Below are positions 1-8,495 of a stretch of DNA of 64,000 bases, one piece after another (the first letter of the stretch is position 1; every line of letters starts with the position of its first letter). Under the pieces are notes generated by a model. That model saw only the letters and a list, made by a program, of their open reading frames with translations. It did no database searches and had not been told where the DNA came from. Origin of the DNA: Chitinophagaceae bacterium UBA1953. GTDB taxonomy: Bacteria > Bacteroidota > Bacteroidia > Chitinophagales > Chitinophagaceae. The stretch lies in NCBI GenBank assembly GCA_002336115.1, contig DDEN01000056.1, positions 440,377-504,376 of the forward strand, read 5' to 3'. Made by a program: the position numbers and the translations under genes.

Positions 1-360
1 TCCAATCATTTTAAATGCAGTATAAAACAGAAAAACAGCAAATATTTTCTTTACTGTATCTTGCGGAAGCATTAAACTCCATTTACTGCCGAGGTAACCA
101 CCTGCTACAAAAGTTACAGCCATCAAACCAACAATTTTTAAATCAATGTTACCCGATCTGTAATAGTTCATAACAGCGAGAATACCTACGGGTAGTAATA
201 ATAATCCCAGAGAAGTGCCTTGTGCCTGGTGCTGAGTAAAACCCAGAAAGAATATTAGTGCAGGAACAATAATAATCCCCCCTCCAACACCCACCATTCC
301 GCTGAGAATACCCGCTGCGAAACCAATCATTAAAATTGCAATAATTGTTGTTGTATCCAT
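1..360 (-). CDS. TauE/SafE family sulfite exporter-type permease (3' part outside window)
   Basis: The minus-strand frame from the ATG at 360 stays open to base 1, giving 120 residues of an unfinished protein. It begins with a hydrophobic helix, then a glycine-rich stretch (GILSGMVGVGGGIIIVPAL) typical of the first repeat of the TauE/SafE (DUF81) family, then HQAQGTSLGLLLLPVG and a second membrane segment. The family comprises 8-9 helix inner-membrane permeases associated with export of sulfite, sulfoacetate or other small organosulfur anions. Substrate cannot be inferred here. The following gene on the same strand upstream is pyrophosphatase, 24 bp away, so the two may be co-transcribed. Family assignment is firm, function is not. 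Confidence 0.85.
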   Translation of the reverse strand, partial: MDTTTIIAILMIGFAAGILSGMVGVGGGIIIVPALIFFLGFTQHQAQGTSLGLLLLPVGILAVMNYYRSGNIDLKIVGLMAVTFVAGGYLGSKWSLMLPQDTVKKIFAVFLFYTAFKMIG

Positions 361-384
361 TTTCTTCTGAAGCATGCAATGAAA

Positions 385-927
385 TTAACTTTTCATTTTT
401 TCTTTATAAAAATCAATTGCTTCATTAATAATTTCATAAGCTTCTGATTTGTTCTGGAAATTATCAATTTCCACTACTTTATTTTCAAGAGTTTTATATT
501 CTTCAAAAAAGTGTTTCAACTCGTCAAAGAAATGACCAGGAAGTTCATCAATATCTTTAATATGATTTACGGAAGGGTCGTTTCCAACAACAGAAATAAT
601 TTTATCATCTCTTTCGCCGTGGTCCACCATCTGCATGTTGCCAATTACATTTACTTCAACAAGGCATAAAGGCTGTATGGGTTGTGAACAGATAACGAGC
701 ACATCCAACGGATCACCATCCTGACCCAAAGTTTGAGGAATAAATCCATAATTGATCGGGTACATGAATGAAGAAAAGATAATACGGTCTAATTTCAAAA
801 GCCCAGTGTCTTTATCTAATTCATATTTACATCTGCTTCCTTCGGGTATTTCTACAATTGCATTTATTGTAGAAGGTGCTTTACTTCCAAAATGTGCGCC
901 ATGCCAGGGATGAAGAACGGTAATCAT
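385..927 (-). CDS. ppa: Inorganic pyrophosphatase (family I, soluble)
   Basis: Hydrolyses pyrophosphate to two phosphates in the cytoplasm, pulling biosynthetic reactions forward. The 180-residue product shows the family I signature DGDPLDVLV with its metal-binding aspartates, plus upstream KYELDKDTG and the substrate-pocket segment YPINYGFIPQT, and a downstream DEYKT-like region (EEYKTLENK). Length fits bacterial family I enzymes (about 170-180 residues). The open frame extends upstream to 975, but the leading 16 codons do not resemble the family, so I take the ATG at 927 (MITVLHPWHG). The TauE/SafE gene follows 24 bp downstream. Confident call. Confidence 0.93.
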   Translation of the reverse strand: MITVLHPWHGAHFGSKAPSTINAIVEIPEGSRCKYELDKDTGLLKLDRIIFSSFMYPINYGFIPQTLGQDGDPLDVLVICSQPIQPLCLVEVNVIGNMQMVDHGERDDKIISVVGNDPSVNHIKDIDELPGHFFDELKHFFEEYKTLENKVVEIDNFQNKSEAYEIINEAIDFYKEKMKS

Positions 928-1037
928 ATATTCAGTTATTAATTGGCTGCGAAGGTACACAGTTTGCCCGAGCAAAGGAAAAGTTGAAAATTAAAAAAAA
1001 TGTTGCCTGCCTTGAATCTCAAGATCAGAAAAACACA

Positions 1038-1069
1038 TTTGGGTTGATGTTGTTTGTGCAATAATTTTG
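1038..1069 (+). promoter_or_regulatory. Bacteroidota-type promoter of the peroxiredoxin gene
   Basis: TTTG at 1038-1041, then exactly 20 bases, then TAATTTTG at 1062-1069, a full match to the Bacteroidota housekeeping promoter (-33 TTTG, -7 TAnnTTTG). The peroxiredoxin ATG lies 25 bases further on. Seen in sequence; activity is inferred. Confidence 0.7.
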
Positions 1070-1094
1070 CGGCAATTAAAAAAAGCAATCAATT

Positions 1095-1730
1095 ATGGCA
1101 CTTGTAGGTAAAAAAGCACCTTCTTTTAAGGCAGCAGCAGTAGTTAAAGGATATGAAATAACTGAAAATTTTTCTTTGGATCAGTATCTTGGAAAAAAAT
1201 ATGTGGTTTTCTTTTTCTATCCTAAAGATTTCACATTTGTTTGTCCAACAGAATTATGGGCATTTCAGGAAAAGCTTGCAGAATTTGAACAAAGAAATGT
1301 TGCGGTAGTGGCCTGCTCAACTGATACTGAACAATCGCACTGGGGGTGGTTAAACATGGATAAAAAGATGGGTGGCATTAAAGGGATTACTTATCCCATT
1401 GTGGCCGATACCAATAAAACAATCAGTGCGGCATTTGGAGTGTTAAATGGTGAATATTATACCGATGAAGATGGTAACCTTAAAGCAACTTCTGAACTGA
1501 TTGCTTACAGAGGATTATTTATTATGGATAAGGATGGCGTGGTACATCATGAACTCATCAATAATCTGCCTCTTGGACGTAATGTAGATGAAGCCTTGCG
1601 TATTGTTGACGCATTGCAGTTTTTTGAAGAAAACGGTGAGGTTTGTCCTGCAAACTGGCATAAAGGAAAAGAGGGAATGAAAGGATCGCATGAAGGTGTT
1701 GCAAATTATCTCTCAGAGCATCTGAACTAA
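1095..1730 (+). CDS. Typical 2-Cys peroxiredoxin (AhpC/Prx family)
   Basis: Thiol peroxidase that reduces hydrogen peroxide and organic peroxides in the cytoplasm. The 211-residue protein has the peroxidatic cysteine at position 50 in DFTFVCPTEL and the resolving cysteine at about 184 in GEVCPANW, followed by the YF-type C-terminal tail region (NYLSEHLN). DTEQSHWGWL also fits the AhpC/Prx1 group. The start at 1095 is preceded by a consensus promoter and no Shine-Dalgarno. No alkyl hydroperoxide reductase F subunit or OxyR is adjacent, so the reductant (thioredoxin or another) is unknown. A perfect palindromic terminator follows. Confidence 0.93.
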   Translation: MALVGKKAPSFKAAAVVKGYEITENFSLDQYLGKKYVVFFFYPKDFTFVCPTELWAFQEKLAEFEQRNVAVVACSTDTEQSHWGWLNMDKKMGGIKGITYPIVADTNKTISAAFGVLNGEYYTDEDGNLKATSELIAYRGLFIMDKDGVVHHELINNLPLGRNVDEALRIVDALQFFEENGEVCPANWHKGKEGMKGSHEGVANYLSEHLN

Positions 1731-1750
1731 AAATTATTACAATTAAATAA

Positions 1751-1785
1751 AAACCGCCTGTTTAAACAGGCGGTTTTTATTTTGA
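1751..1785. terminator. Bidirectional intrinsic terminator between convergent genes
   Basis: Perfect 26-bp palindrome at 1751-1776 (arms AAACCGCCTGTTT and its complement) followed by TTTATTTT on the plus strand, with A-rich sequence on the other side. It separates the convergent peroxiredoxin and lipoprotein genes. Confidence 0.85.
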
Positions 1786-1797
1786 GGGAGGCTTGAT

Positions 1798-2286
1798 TTA
1801 CCTGGCAATAATTTCTGCAGTTGAAATAATTTCGTTCTCTTTTTTCTGTTTATCAAAAAAGCGGATATAAACAGTGTATGCTTCTCCGGCAATCATTGGT
1901 GAACCGGTATTTAAAGTTGCTTTGAGTGTAGTAGCTTCTGATGGAGCTAAGCCTTGCTGATCGGCAAATGCATCAGGCAGGTTGAGTAATTCTTTTTTAT
2001 TCTTATCCGTTAAAATAATCTGGCAACCGGGATAAACTTTGCCATCTTTTTCTTGGTAATTTTTAACACCTGTAACCTCCACCATAAATGAAGTGCCAAG
2101 TGTAACCTGGTTATTCTGCAAACGATTACCGGCACTATCCGTCATATAAACATCTTCAATTGAAAAGCCATTGTAGCTGGTGGCTAAACCGGTTGTAAAA
2201 TCTTTTTTTGAACCTTTACTGAAGCCTCCTGAACAGCCATAGAAAAGAAGGATTGCTGCAAAGAGTAGAAGTGTACTTTGTTTCAT
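1798..2286 (-). CDS. Hypothetical lipoprotein, last gene of the exported-protein operon
   Basis: A 162-residue protein with a lipoprotein signal peptide: hydrophobic stretch followed by lipobox FYGC at residues 15-18 and a glycine/serine-rich spacer. The mature part is predicted mostly beta (FMVEVTGVKNY, AYTVYIRFFDKQKK) and resembles a small immunoglobulin-like or DUF-type domain that I do not recognise. It lies 21 bp after the PD40 propeller gene on the same strand, the final member of a run of six genes for exported proteins that starts at 8387. Probably anchored in the inner leaflet of the outer membrane or at the surface. No function is assigned. Confidence 0.75.
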   Translation of the reverse strand: MKQSTLLLFAAILLFYGCSGGFSKGSKKDFTTGLATSYNGFSIEDVYMTDSAGNRLQNNQVTLGTSFMVEVTGVKNYQEKDGKVYPGCQIILTDKNKKELLNLPDAFADQQGLAPSEATTLKATLNTGSPMIAGEAYTVYIRFFDKQKKENEIISTAEIIAR

Positions 2287-2307
2287 GTGATTATTTTTTA
2301 GTGGGTG

Positions 2308-4239
2308 TTAATTTTTATTTTGGACAGGTTGTGTACCTGTAATATTTGTATAGAATGTAAAAATCCCTGATGAAGGATACCGGTTATCATACTTCTCACT
2401 TGTTCCGGCTATAACAAAATTTCCAAAACGTGAAAGCATTGGTCTTGCAGTACTGCCTCCAGTTATATTCGTAACAGGGATGATAGTATTTGAAGAAATA
2501 TTCTTTACAACAATATTTCCTTTTGCAACTCCCAGGTTTGTTGCATTGGTATTAAAACTGATCCAAGATCCATCATAACTAATACCTACTCTTACGCCTT
2601 GGTCTATCGGGCTGTCGCCATTTCCTTCATTTCCATTTTTATCGGTGCTGATTCTTTTTACAGTTCCTGTTTGTATGTTATAAAGAAAAACATCCTGCAT
2701 TCCGTTGGTATCGCCAGGTACAACATTGGTGGCAGTTGTTGCATAAGCAATCATATTCCCATCACCTGAAATTGTCGGAGCCACAACACGGCTTGAGCTT
2801 TCTGTTCCCTGATCTCTTTCACCTCCTGTTGATGTTATGCTGATGCGTTTTAATCCAGGCACTCCTTTCTCCCAAAGAAAAATATCCCAGAGATTATTAT
2901 TATCGTTTTTTACAAGGCGGTAACTGAATGAACAGAAAGCTATTCTTGTTCCATCTTCAGAAACTGATGGAACAGAACCGCCCACTGATTTGCCTGTTTC
3001 ATAATCTCTTGAAATAAGTTCTGTTGTACCTGCTGCGACATTGTGTACAAAAACATTTAACCCGCCATTTAAAGCTTCTACTATATTGCTTGCATTAGAA
3101 CTAAAGGCAATGATATTGCCATCGCCAGAAATGGAAGGTTCCATACTTTCGGAATTACCACTTTCACCTGATGGTGTTTTACTTACTAATTGAACTTTTC
3201 CTGTTGATTGTTTCCATACAAATACATCTCTTGCTCCGTTATTATCATTGGGTGATAAGTTGGTTGCATACGATTCAAAAGCAACTGTTTCTCCATCTGC
3301 TGATATTGCGGGTGCATTACATTCGGCATTAGCTTCCTCTCCGGTTGCACTGCGGCTGATGAGTTTTGTTTCTCCTGTTGAACGGTCCCGCCAGAATATT
3401 TCCCTGAATTTTCCTGAAGAACCATCAATGCCTTTTGCATAACTCACAAATGCAGTGTAACGGCCTTCGTTTCCACCAGCAGCATTACTTGTACCACCAA
3501 TAACAGGAGTAGCCGTTTCATAATAAGTTGCAGTTGTTTTATTATCAGTACTGCGACTTACTAGATCATATTTTATTTTGGGAGGAGGGTTAGGAGGTAA
3601 ATATTTTTTGCAATCGCATTGAATAATGTAAGGATTGCCATTGTTATCAGGAACAACAGTTGAGTTGAGGTTGAATGTACAAGGTCTTGGTCCGTCTAAT
3701 TGTTTTAACGTCCATGAATCTCCCACAGGAAATCCTCCCAAAGAAACAAGCGTATTAAAGCTTGCAGATAATGTTCTTCCATAACCATCAGCAAACTTAA
3801 ATGTCTCCCCGGACTCAATTCCTGTAATATTCATTTTTACAATAGTTAAAGGAGGCATACCGCAGTTAATGTAAATAAGTACATCTTGATTAGAAATAGT
3901 TCCACCAATTTCAGTAGTTGTACTGCCTGCTATACTACATGGTCTTGTTCCTTCAAGCATAAATACTGAATAATAATCACCTGTATTTAACTTTTTCGGA
4001 AAGTAAGCAATTGAATTTACTGAATCGATAGCAGTAATTTGATCTGCGTTGCCATTAATAACAAAATTAGTGTCGGTTTTTAATTTCATGTAAAATAGAA
4101 ATTTGTCTTTATGAGAGCGTAAACTGCTGGCATATGAAATGCCTACCTTGTATTGACCAGTATCTTGCGAAAAAATGGGTGTATTTATTGTTAGAATAAC
4201 CAACAATAAAAAAAACAGTCTTACATTACTTTTATTCAT
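2308..4239 (-). CDS. Exported PD40/TolB-like beta-propeller protein with duplicated N-terminal domain
   Basis: 643 residues with a Sec signal peptide (cleavage near IFSQ, residue 25). Residues about 30-210 hold two related segments sharing the pattern (T/G)PRPC or TRPC followed by beta strands and ending in YINCGMPP or IIQCDCKK, suggesting a duplicated small domain with paired cysteines. Residues about 250-640 are five or six PD40/WD40-like blades of the TolB type, seen as repeated ISADGETVAF, ISGDGNIIAFSS, VSEDGTRIAFCS and ISGDGNMIAYAT, each followed by N-D-x-x-D-V-F-L-like strands. Such propellers usually bind proteins or glycans. No T9SS tail is visible. It lies between the Hcp-like gene (89 bp) and the lipoprotein gene (21 bp). 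Confidence 0.8.
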   Translation of the reverse strand: MNKSNVRLFFLLLVILTINTPIFSQDTGQYKVGISYASSLRSHKDKFLFYMKLKTDTNFVINGNADQITAIDSVNSIAYFPKKLNTGDYYSVFMLEGTRPCSIAGSTTTEIGGTISNQDVLIYINCGMPPLTIVKMNITGIESGETFKFADGYGRTLSASFNTLVSLGGFPVGDSWTLKQLDGPRPCTFNLNSTVVPDNNGNPYIIQCDCKKYLPPNPPPKIKYDLVSRSTDNKTTATYYETATPVIGGTSNAAGGNEGRYTAFVSYAKGIDGSSGKFREIFWRDRSTGETKLISRSATGEEANAECNAPAISADGETVAFESYATNLSPNDNNGARDVFVWKQSTGKVQLVSKTPSGESGNSESMEPSISGDGNIIAFSSNASNIVEALNGGLNVFVHNVAAGTTELISRDYETGKSVGGSVPSVSEDGTRIAFCSFSYRLVKNDNNNLWDIFLWEKGVPGLKRISITSTGGERDQGTESSSRVVAPTISGDGNMIAYATTATNVVPGDTNGMQDVFLYNIQTGTVKRISTDKNGNEGNGDSPIDQGVRVGISYDGSWISFNTNATNLGVAKGNIVVKNISSNTIIPVTNITGGSTARPMLSRFGNFVIAGTSEKYDNRYPSSGIFTFYTNITGTQPVQNKN

Positions 4240-4328
4240 ACAGCTAAATTTTTTATTCGGGTTATTTCAGTGAGTTAACTTGCAGATATATTATGAATCA
4301 AAATGACTTTATGATAGATTTTTTCTGT

Positions 4329-4844
4329 TTAGAATCCTTTCCATTCTGCACCTGTTTCAGCATCATAACCATATTTGCTTGCCAAAACCCATGAACCATC
4401 TCTTGCACGTTGATAATAAGTCCAGCCGGTTCTTGCGGCTTGTATAATAACAGAAGTTGTCATTACTCCATTGCATCCAAGGCTTTCTGTACAACTGATC
4501 ACTTTTATTTTTTCCATGGTGATGGTATATGCTGGCTTAGGAGCATAACTTCCTGTTGATTGTTCAAGAACAGTAGTCATTCCATTTAACAGGAAAGTAC
4601 CGGTTGTCATAGCTTTTTTCAAAGTAGCTGATGCGCCACTGATACTCATGGTAAATGTTACCTGCGTATTATTTTTTCCGCCGTTGCTAATCGTAAAAGC
4701 TCTGATCGTTCCTTCAAAACCTCTGTCCACTGCATCGCCTTTGATCAATGTCCCGTTTGGATCTATCAGCTTCACATAAACATTCTGGGCTTTCGAAAAA
4801 AATGAAAGAGGCAGAAATAAAAGAAAAAGAATTAGTGTACGCAT
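4329..4844 (-). CDS. Exported Hcp-like protein (tentative)
   Basis: 171 residues with a Sec signal peptide (cleavage after about FSKAQ). The mature part begins VYVKLIDPNGTLIKGDA and continues EGTIRAFTISNG, then YTITMEKIKVIS with a CTESLGC cysteine pair and a C-terminal RDGSWVLASKYGYDAETG. This order of strands resembles the Hcp tube family (PF05638), whose members start F/Y-L-K-I-x-G-x-x-G-E-S and contain an F-x-W/N turn. The resemblance is by eye only. A signal peptide is not expected for a type VI tube subunit, and no type VI genes are visible nearby, so a secreted Hcp-fold protein with another job is more likely. It sits 22 bp from its upstream operon neighbour. Confidence 0.5.
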   Translation of the reverse strand: MRTLILFLLFLPLSFFSKAQNVYVKLIDPNGTLIKGDAVDRGFEGTIRAFTISNGGKNNTQVTFTMSISGASATLKKAMTTGTFLLNGMTTVLEQSTGSYAPKPAYTITMEKIKVISCTESLGCNGVMTTSVIIQAARTGWTYYQRARDGSWVLASKYGYDAETGAEWKGF

Positions 4845-4866
4845 AATGTGTATTTAAATTGTCTGT

Positions 4867-6309
4867 TTATTTAGCTAACCCGTATTGTGTGTATAAACCC
4901 GAACCCGGATATTGAGCATCAATAAGGTTTAATACTCTTGCACCTTTTATGCAAGACCAGAAAGCATTGTATGTTTTTGGCCCTTTTTCAATTTTACTGC
5001 ATTGAAGCTGCCAGTTGTTGGGTACAGTAAATGTGCCGGATGATTCTGCATGATCATATCTTGTATTACCCACCATGCCGTTTATGGCAAGTAATTTCCA
5101 TTTGTATGTATTTCCGCTGAACACAAATTCTTCATTCGATTGATGAATGTTCATGCCGGCATAATTACCAGTATAAACGTAGTAGAGTTGTTGAATACCC
5201 GTGAAATCACTTGTCCACTTTCCTTTAAAATCAGACGCTGCAACAGCAAATTTGTTATAGACTTTCATTTTGAATAAAGGGCTCATTAAATCACTGTCGG
5301 TATCCCATTGTACTGTTTCCGGATCAAGTTTAAACTCTTGTATAAATGTGTTTTTGTCAGGGCAAATAAATTCAATCCAACCTGATTCGCCCTGGCGAAA
5401 CAGTAAAACAAATTTTTGTGTACCTGAACTGTTTTCTTTTGCAAGCCCCATTCCAAGATAAGGTCTGTTATAGGTATTGATGTATGCCGTTTTATAATTG
5501 ATAAGATTGCTATAGCGTGGAGCAACTAAAATATTCCATGCTGTATTTATTAATGGGGCAGGGTCAGCAGGAAAAATTGTTCCTTCTTTGGGATAGTGCA
5601 GTAATACTTTTATGTTTCCTTTAGCAACTTCAACCCAATCTTCCTGTACAGTACTCGTCCATCCATCATCAAAGTTTGTTGTGTTGAATTTAAACCCATC
5701 AGAGACAGGTGCAGTATTTGTCGTTTGCACTGATTCTTGTGTTTGTTGTGTTTCTTGTGTTGTTTGTTCAGTTGTAGTTGAAGTGGTTGGTTGATTTGTT
5801 TGAACGGGATCGGGCTCAGCAATATTGCCGGTATTGGAAGGAATTGTGTTATTGTTGCCATCATTAACCGGTTGCGAATTGTTAATTACACCAAAATATA
5901 AATTGATATCTGTTTTAGTTATTTCAAAGTATGTAAGTACTGATTGATTGTTTGTTTTCAGTAAAGCATATTTGCTATCACCTTCAATAGCTGACATTGT
6001 CCATCCATTTGCTGTAAGCGATTTGCGTAATGAATCTTCTGAAAATCCTGATTGTACGGGTAAATAAAAGATTTCAATTGCTGAAACTGAAGCGTTCATT
6101 TTTTTTGCTTCTATCTGTAACAAGCTTTTTCCAGAAAGTTCTGAAATAAGTCTTTTGTCCTGTTTGCTTCCTGCGGGTAATGGAACATTTGTAATTGCTG
6201 ATTGTGTAACAGGTGTTACTTTCTTTTGAGCAGATGTTGAAGATGCCCCAAGAATAAAAAGCAACGAAAATGCAAAGATCTTATTTTTACTGCCAAAAAA
6301 TGTTTTCAT
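4867..6309 (-). CDS. Exported protein of unknown function with Gln/Thr-rich linker
   Basis: 480 residues from the ATG at 6309, which gives a clean signal peptide (KIFAFSLLFILGASSTSAQ). Upstream in-frame ATGs at 6327 and 6342 would add a charged leader, and the latter would overlap the preceding gene by 11 bp. Residues about 25-135 form a small globular domain (EAKKMNASVSAIEIFYLPV, ALLKTNNQSVLTYFEI). About 140-205 is a low-complexity Q/T/N linker. About 210-480 form a second domain that contains LINTAWNILVAPRYSN and ends with NAFWSCIKGARVLNLIDAQ. I do not recognise either domain. The layout, two domains on a flexible linker after a signal peptide, suggests a periplasmic or surface protein working with its operon partners. 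Confidence 0.7.
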   Translation of the reverse strand: MKTFFGSKNKIFAFSLLFILGASSTSAQKKVTPVTQSAITNVPLPAGSKQDKRLISELSGKSLLQIEAKKMNASVSAIEIFYLPVQSGFSEDSLRKSLTANGWTMSAIEGDSKYALLKTNNQSVLTYFEITKTDINLYFGVINNSQPVNDGNNNTIPSNTGNIAEPDPVQTNQPTTSTTTEQTTQETQQTQESVQTTNTAPVSDGFKFNTTNFDDGWTSTVQEDWVEVAKGNIKVLLHYPKEGTIFPADPAPLINTAWNILVAPRYSNLINYKTAYINTYNRPYLGMGLAKENSSGTQKFVLLFRQGESGWIEFICPDKNTFIQEFKLDPETVQWDTDSDLMSPLFKMKVYNKFAVAASDFKGKWTSDFTGIQQLYYVYTGNYAGMNIHQSNEEFVFSGNTYKWKLLAINGMVGNTRYDHAESSGTFTVPNNWQLQCSKIEKGPKTYNAFWSCIKGARVLNLIDAQYPGSGLYTQYGLAK

Positions 6310-6331
6310 AAAAAAATAGTTTTCCATTTTA

Positions 6332-7432
6332 TTATTTTCCAATCATGTTTTTTAATAAGTTGAAGTCAAGCGTATTATTAATGTCTTCCGCAAACTTTGT
6401 TGCTACAGGATCTGTATGATCCCACTTTAGAAATACAAAAAGAAACTGAGGTGATGATGCAGGGAGTTTTGTATTAAAATATTGCGGATTTGGTTTGATC
6501 AGAATTCTGCAAAAGGGATCATCTTCTGTTGTAAATAAATAGGACAAATGATCATGCGGATTTTGTTTTATAATGGCTGGTTGATTTAATTCAGATGCCG
6601 GTGCCTTAAGTTGCTCATTAATATTGTTGATTGCCACCTGAAACGGTTCATCATTTTCAGCGAGAAATTTTTGATACCGTTCTTTAACCTGGTTATAATC
6701 CAGTCTCAGATACTTTTCCATTTTAGCCGGATCATTTTTATACTCCTCCGCTTTGTATTTTTTTTCGATTTCAATTCTTTTCAAAACATCCCGGTATCCT
6801 GATGCAGACATTTGCATTTGTTCATACAATGAACGTTTCCTTTTCTCCAGAAATTCTTTTCTTGTAACAAATGAAAACGGAAGCTTTCCATTATAAGTAA
6901 TCAGCCAGATTCTGCTTTTCCCTGTTCTGCCAAAACCTAATGATTCGTTTCTGTCTTTGAAGGACCAGTATCCATCTTGCTGTTTTGGCATTTCATACAT
7001 TACATTAAAGCCTTCTGCAATGGCACGATCACCATATGCAGTATCAAATATTTCGTACTCAAACCAATTAGAATTAATCCTTAATGTTGTGGATGTTTCA
7101 CCTGCTATTTTTATTTTATTTTCATTGCAGTAGTAATGCATTCCCCGGATACTATAAGTAAGAATGTTCAGGGGTAAATTGCCAGCCGGTCGGCTGTAGC
7201 TTCCATTGAAGTTTATTTCCATACCCATTGGACTGTATTTGCTCTTTATCATATTGTGTAAAAGAGCAACCGATTTTTTTTCCCTGGCAAGGTCTGCAGG
7301 AGAAGCTGTTTGACTACCAGGCATTGCTTCTTTCCATTTGCCGGGTATTTGCTGCAGTTGTTCAGGATCACAATTCTGTGCATAAAGACTGGTTGCGAAT
7401 AAAATCAGTAAAGGAAAAAATAAATATTTCAT
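6332..7432 (-). CDS. Exported protein of unknown function
   Basis: 366 residues beginning MKYLFFPLLILFATSLYAQ, a standard signal peptide. The mature chain has mixed beta and helical character: a beta-rich first half (LRINSNWFEYEIFDTAYGDR, WLITYNGKLPFSF), a highly charged helical section at about 195-265 (EKRKRSLYEQMQ, KRIEIEKKYKAEEYK) and a final alpha/beta part with FLFVFLKWDHTDP. No family recognised. It starts 7 bp after its upstream neighbour and is followed by the linker protein gene 22 bp later, so these are almost certainly co-transcribed. Confidence 0.7.
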   Translation of the reverse strand: MKYLFFPLLILFATSLYAQNCDPEQLQQIPGKWKEAMPGSQTASPADLAREKKSVALLHNMIKSKYSPMGMEINFNGSYSRPAGNLPLNILTYSIRGMHYYCNENKIKIAGETSTTLRINSNWFEYEIFDTAYGDRAIAEGFNVMYEMPKQQDGYWSFKDRNESLGFGRTGKSRIWLITYNGKLPFSFVTRKEFLEKRKRSLYEQMQMSASGYRDVLKRIEIEKKYKAEEYKNDPAKMEKYLRLDYNQVKERYQKFLAENDEPFQVAINNINEQLKAPASELNQPAIIKQNPHDHLSYLFTTEDDPFCRILIKPNPQYFNTKLPASSPQFLFVFLKWDHTDPVATKFAEDINNTLDFNLLKNMIGK

Positions 7433-7439
7433 AAACAGA

Positions 7440-8387
7440 TTAATTAATAATTGCCTTAGCTTTTTCTTTTGCTCTATTTAGAAATGAACTTTTTTCTTTC
7501 TTTTCAGGAGTAGTTTCAGATGATGTGACAGGCTTGTTTGTATTTGATGGAGAATTGCTGTTATTAACTTCTTTGTTTGCAGAAGCAAATTGTTTCATAC
7601 TTGTTTTTGTACTGCTCATTACAGGGCCTTTTAACCAGTCTTTTACAAAAGCAGTAACAACAGTATTTACATCTTTTCCTGCACGATAGATGGCTTTCCA
7701 TTCAGGGCTTTTCTTTTCATATTCCAGGTTTGTAAATTTTTTCTTCCCGTACTTGTCAGCGGCTGTTAACGCAGCATTGAAATCAACAGTTGCAACAATT
7801 GCTAAATATTCTTCCAGCCTTCTTTTTATAACAACAGAAGGGTCCCCCGGAAAATTCTTTTCCCATTTTGTTTTATTAGGTGTGGGGTCACTCCATTCAG
7901 CAATCATTTTCTTTTGATCGGCAATTCCTTTTTCCATGGACTGTATTGTGGAAGCAGGAATTTGTTTATTTTTTTTCATTGCCGCAATCTGCTTTTCCAT
8001 TTCAATTACTGATTTTTTTTGTTCATCAATCATTGTCTGCTCAGGACGCCAGGGTTCACTTTCAGGCTTTGCTTCATCTCTTTTCTTTTTATATGTTTCA
8101 GCAAACTCTTCGCTGTTTACATACTGCTTTACATACTGGCAAAGCTCCTGCGCAGCACCAGTTTTATCTCCATTGATGATGGATGGCAGCAACTTCACAT
8201 AAGGAATCTGAAAATCATTTCTGTCGCCCTCTGCATCTCCGTTGAAATTTCCCAGGAAATTCCCCATGATATAATACCGGGCACTGCTTTGCTGCATACC
8301 GAGTTTTTCAATGATACCATCTGCTGTTTTGAAAGCGGCGGCAATGAAGAAAACAGCAAGTACAGGAAGGAGAAATTGTTTTTTCAT
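7440..8387 (-). CDS. Exported helical protein of unknown function, first gene of six-gene operon
   Basis: 315 residues from the ATG at 8387 (MKKQFLLPVLAVFFIAAAF signal peptide). The open frame continues upstream to 8426 but without signal-peptide logic. The protein is mostly helical and charged, with a coiled-coil-prone part at about 120-165 (EQKKSVIEMEKQIAAMKKNK). Its C-terminus is a Ser/Thr/Asn/Lys-rich tail ending KEKSSFLNRAKEKAKAIIN, basic and probably amphipathic. Early motif SARYYIMGNFLGNFNGD is conserved-looking but unknown to me. The upstream 155 bp hold the adhesin terminator, a 20-bp quasi-palindrome and a perfect TAnnTTTG box, so this is the likely head of an operon running to 1798. 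Confidence 0.7.
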   Translation of the reverse strand: MKKQFLLPVLAVFFIAAAFKTADGIIEKLGMQQSSARYYIMGNFLGNFNGDAEGDRNDFQIPYVKLLPSIINGDKTGAAQELCQYVKQYVNSEEFAETYKKKRDEAKPESEPWRPEQTMIDEQKKSVIEMEKQIAAMKKNKQIPASTIQSMEKGIADQKKMIAEWSDPTPNKTKWEKNFPGDPSVVIKRRLEEYLAIVATVDFNAALTAADKYGKKKFTNLEYEKKSPEWKAIYRAGKDVNTVVTAFVKDWLKGPVMSSTKTSMKQFASANKEVNNSNSPSNTNKPVTSSETTPEKKEKSSFLNRAKEKAKAIIN

Positions 8388-8437
8388 ATTGATTTTTTCT
8401 TTTGTGAAAAACAGAAGTATCATCATTGGTTAATGAT

Positions 8438-8445
8438 CAAATGTA
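8438..8445 (-). promoter_or_regulatory. -7 promoter box of the six-gene operon
   Basis: On the minus strand 8445-8438 reads TACATTTG, an exact TAnnTTTG match, 50 bp before the ATG at 8387. There is no TTTG about 20 bp upstream. Instead the 20-bp quasi-palindrome begins 21 bp away, an arrangement expected of an activator-dependent promoter. Confidence 0.55.
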
Positions 8446-8466
8446 ATTACAGGCATTGCCGGAAAA

Positions 8467-8486
8467 AATCCCCAAAAAGGGGGAAT
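8467..8486. promoter_or_regulatory. Candidate operator, copy 1 (AATCCCCAAAAAGGGGGAAT)
   Basis: Quasi-palindrome with half-sites TCCCC and GGGGGA around an A5 core. It matches two other copies at 15977 and 19811 in the same region and lies where the -33 element of the promoter at 8438 would be. Candidate binding site for one of the NarL-type regulators encoded at 16043 or 21824 (inference). Confidence 0.55.
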
Positions 8487-8495
8487 TATTATAAA

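Noticed and set aside
149..379. 76-codon minus-strand frame overlapping the permease start
   Set aside because: Out-of-frame shadow: the true permease frame is open from 360 to the window edge with clear TauE/SafE content.
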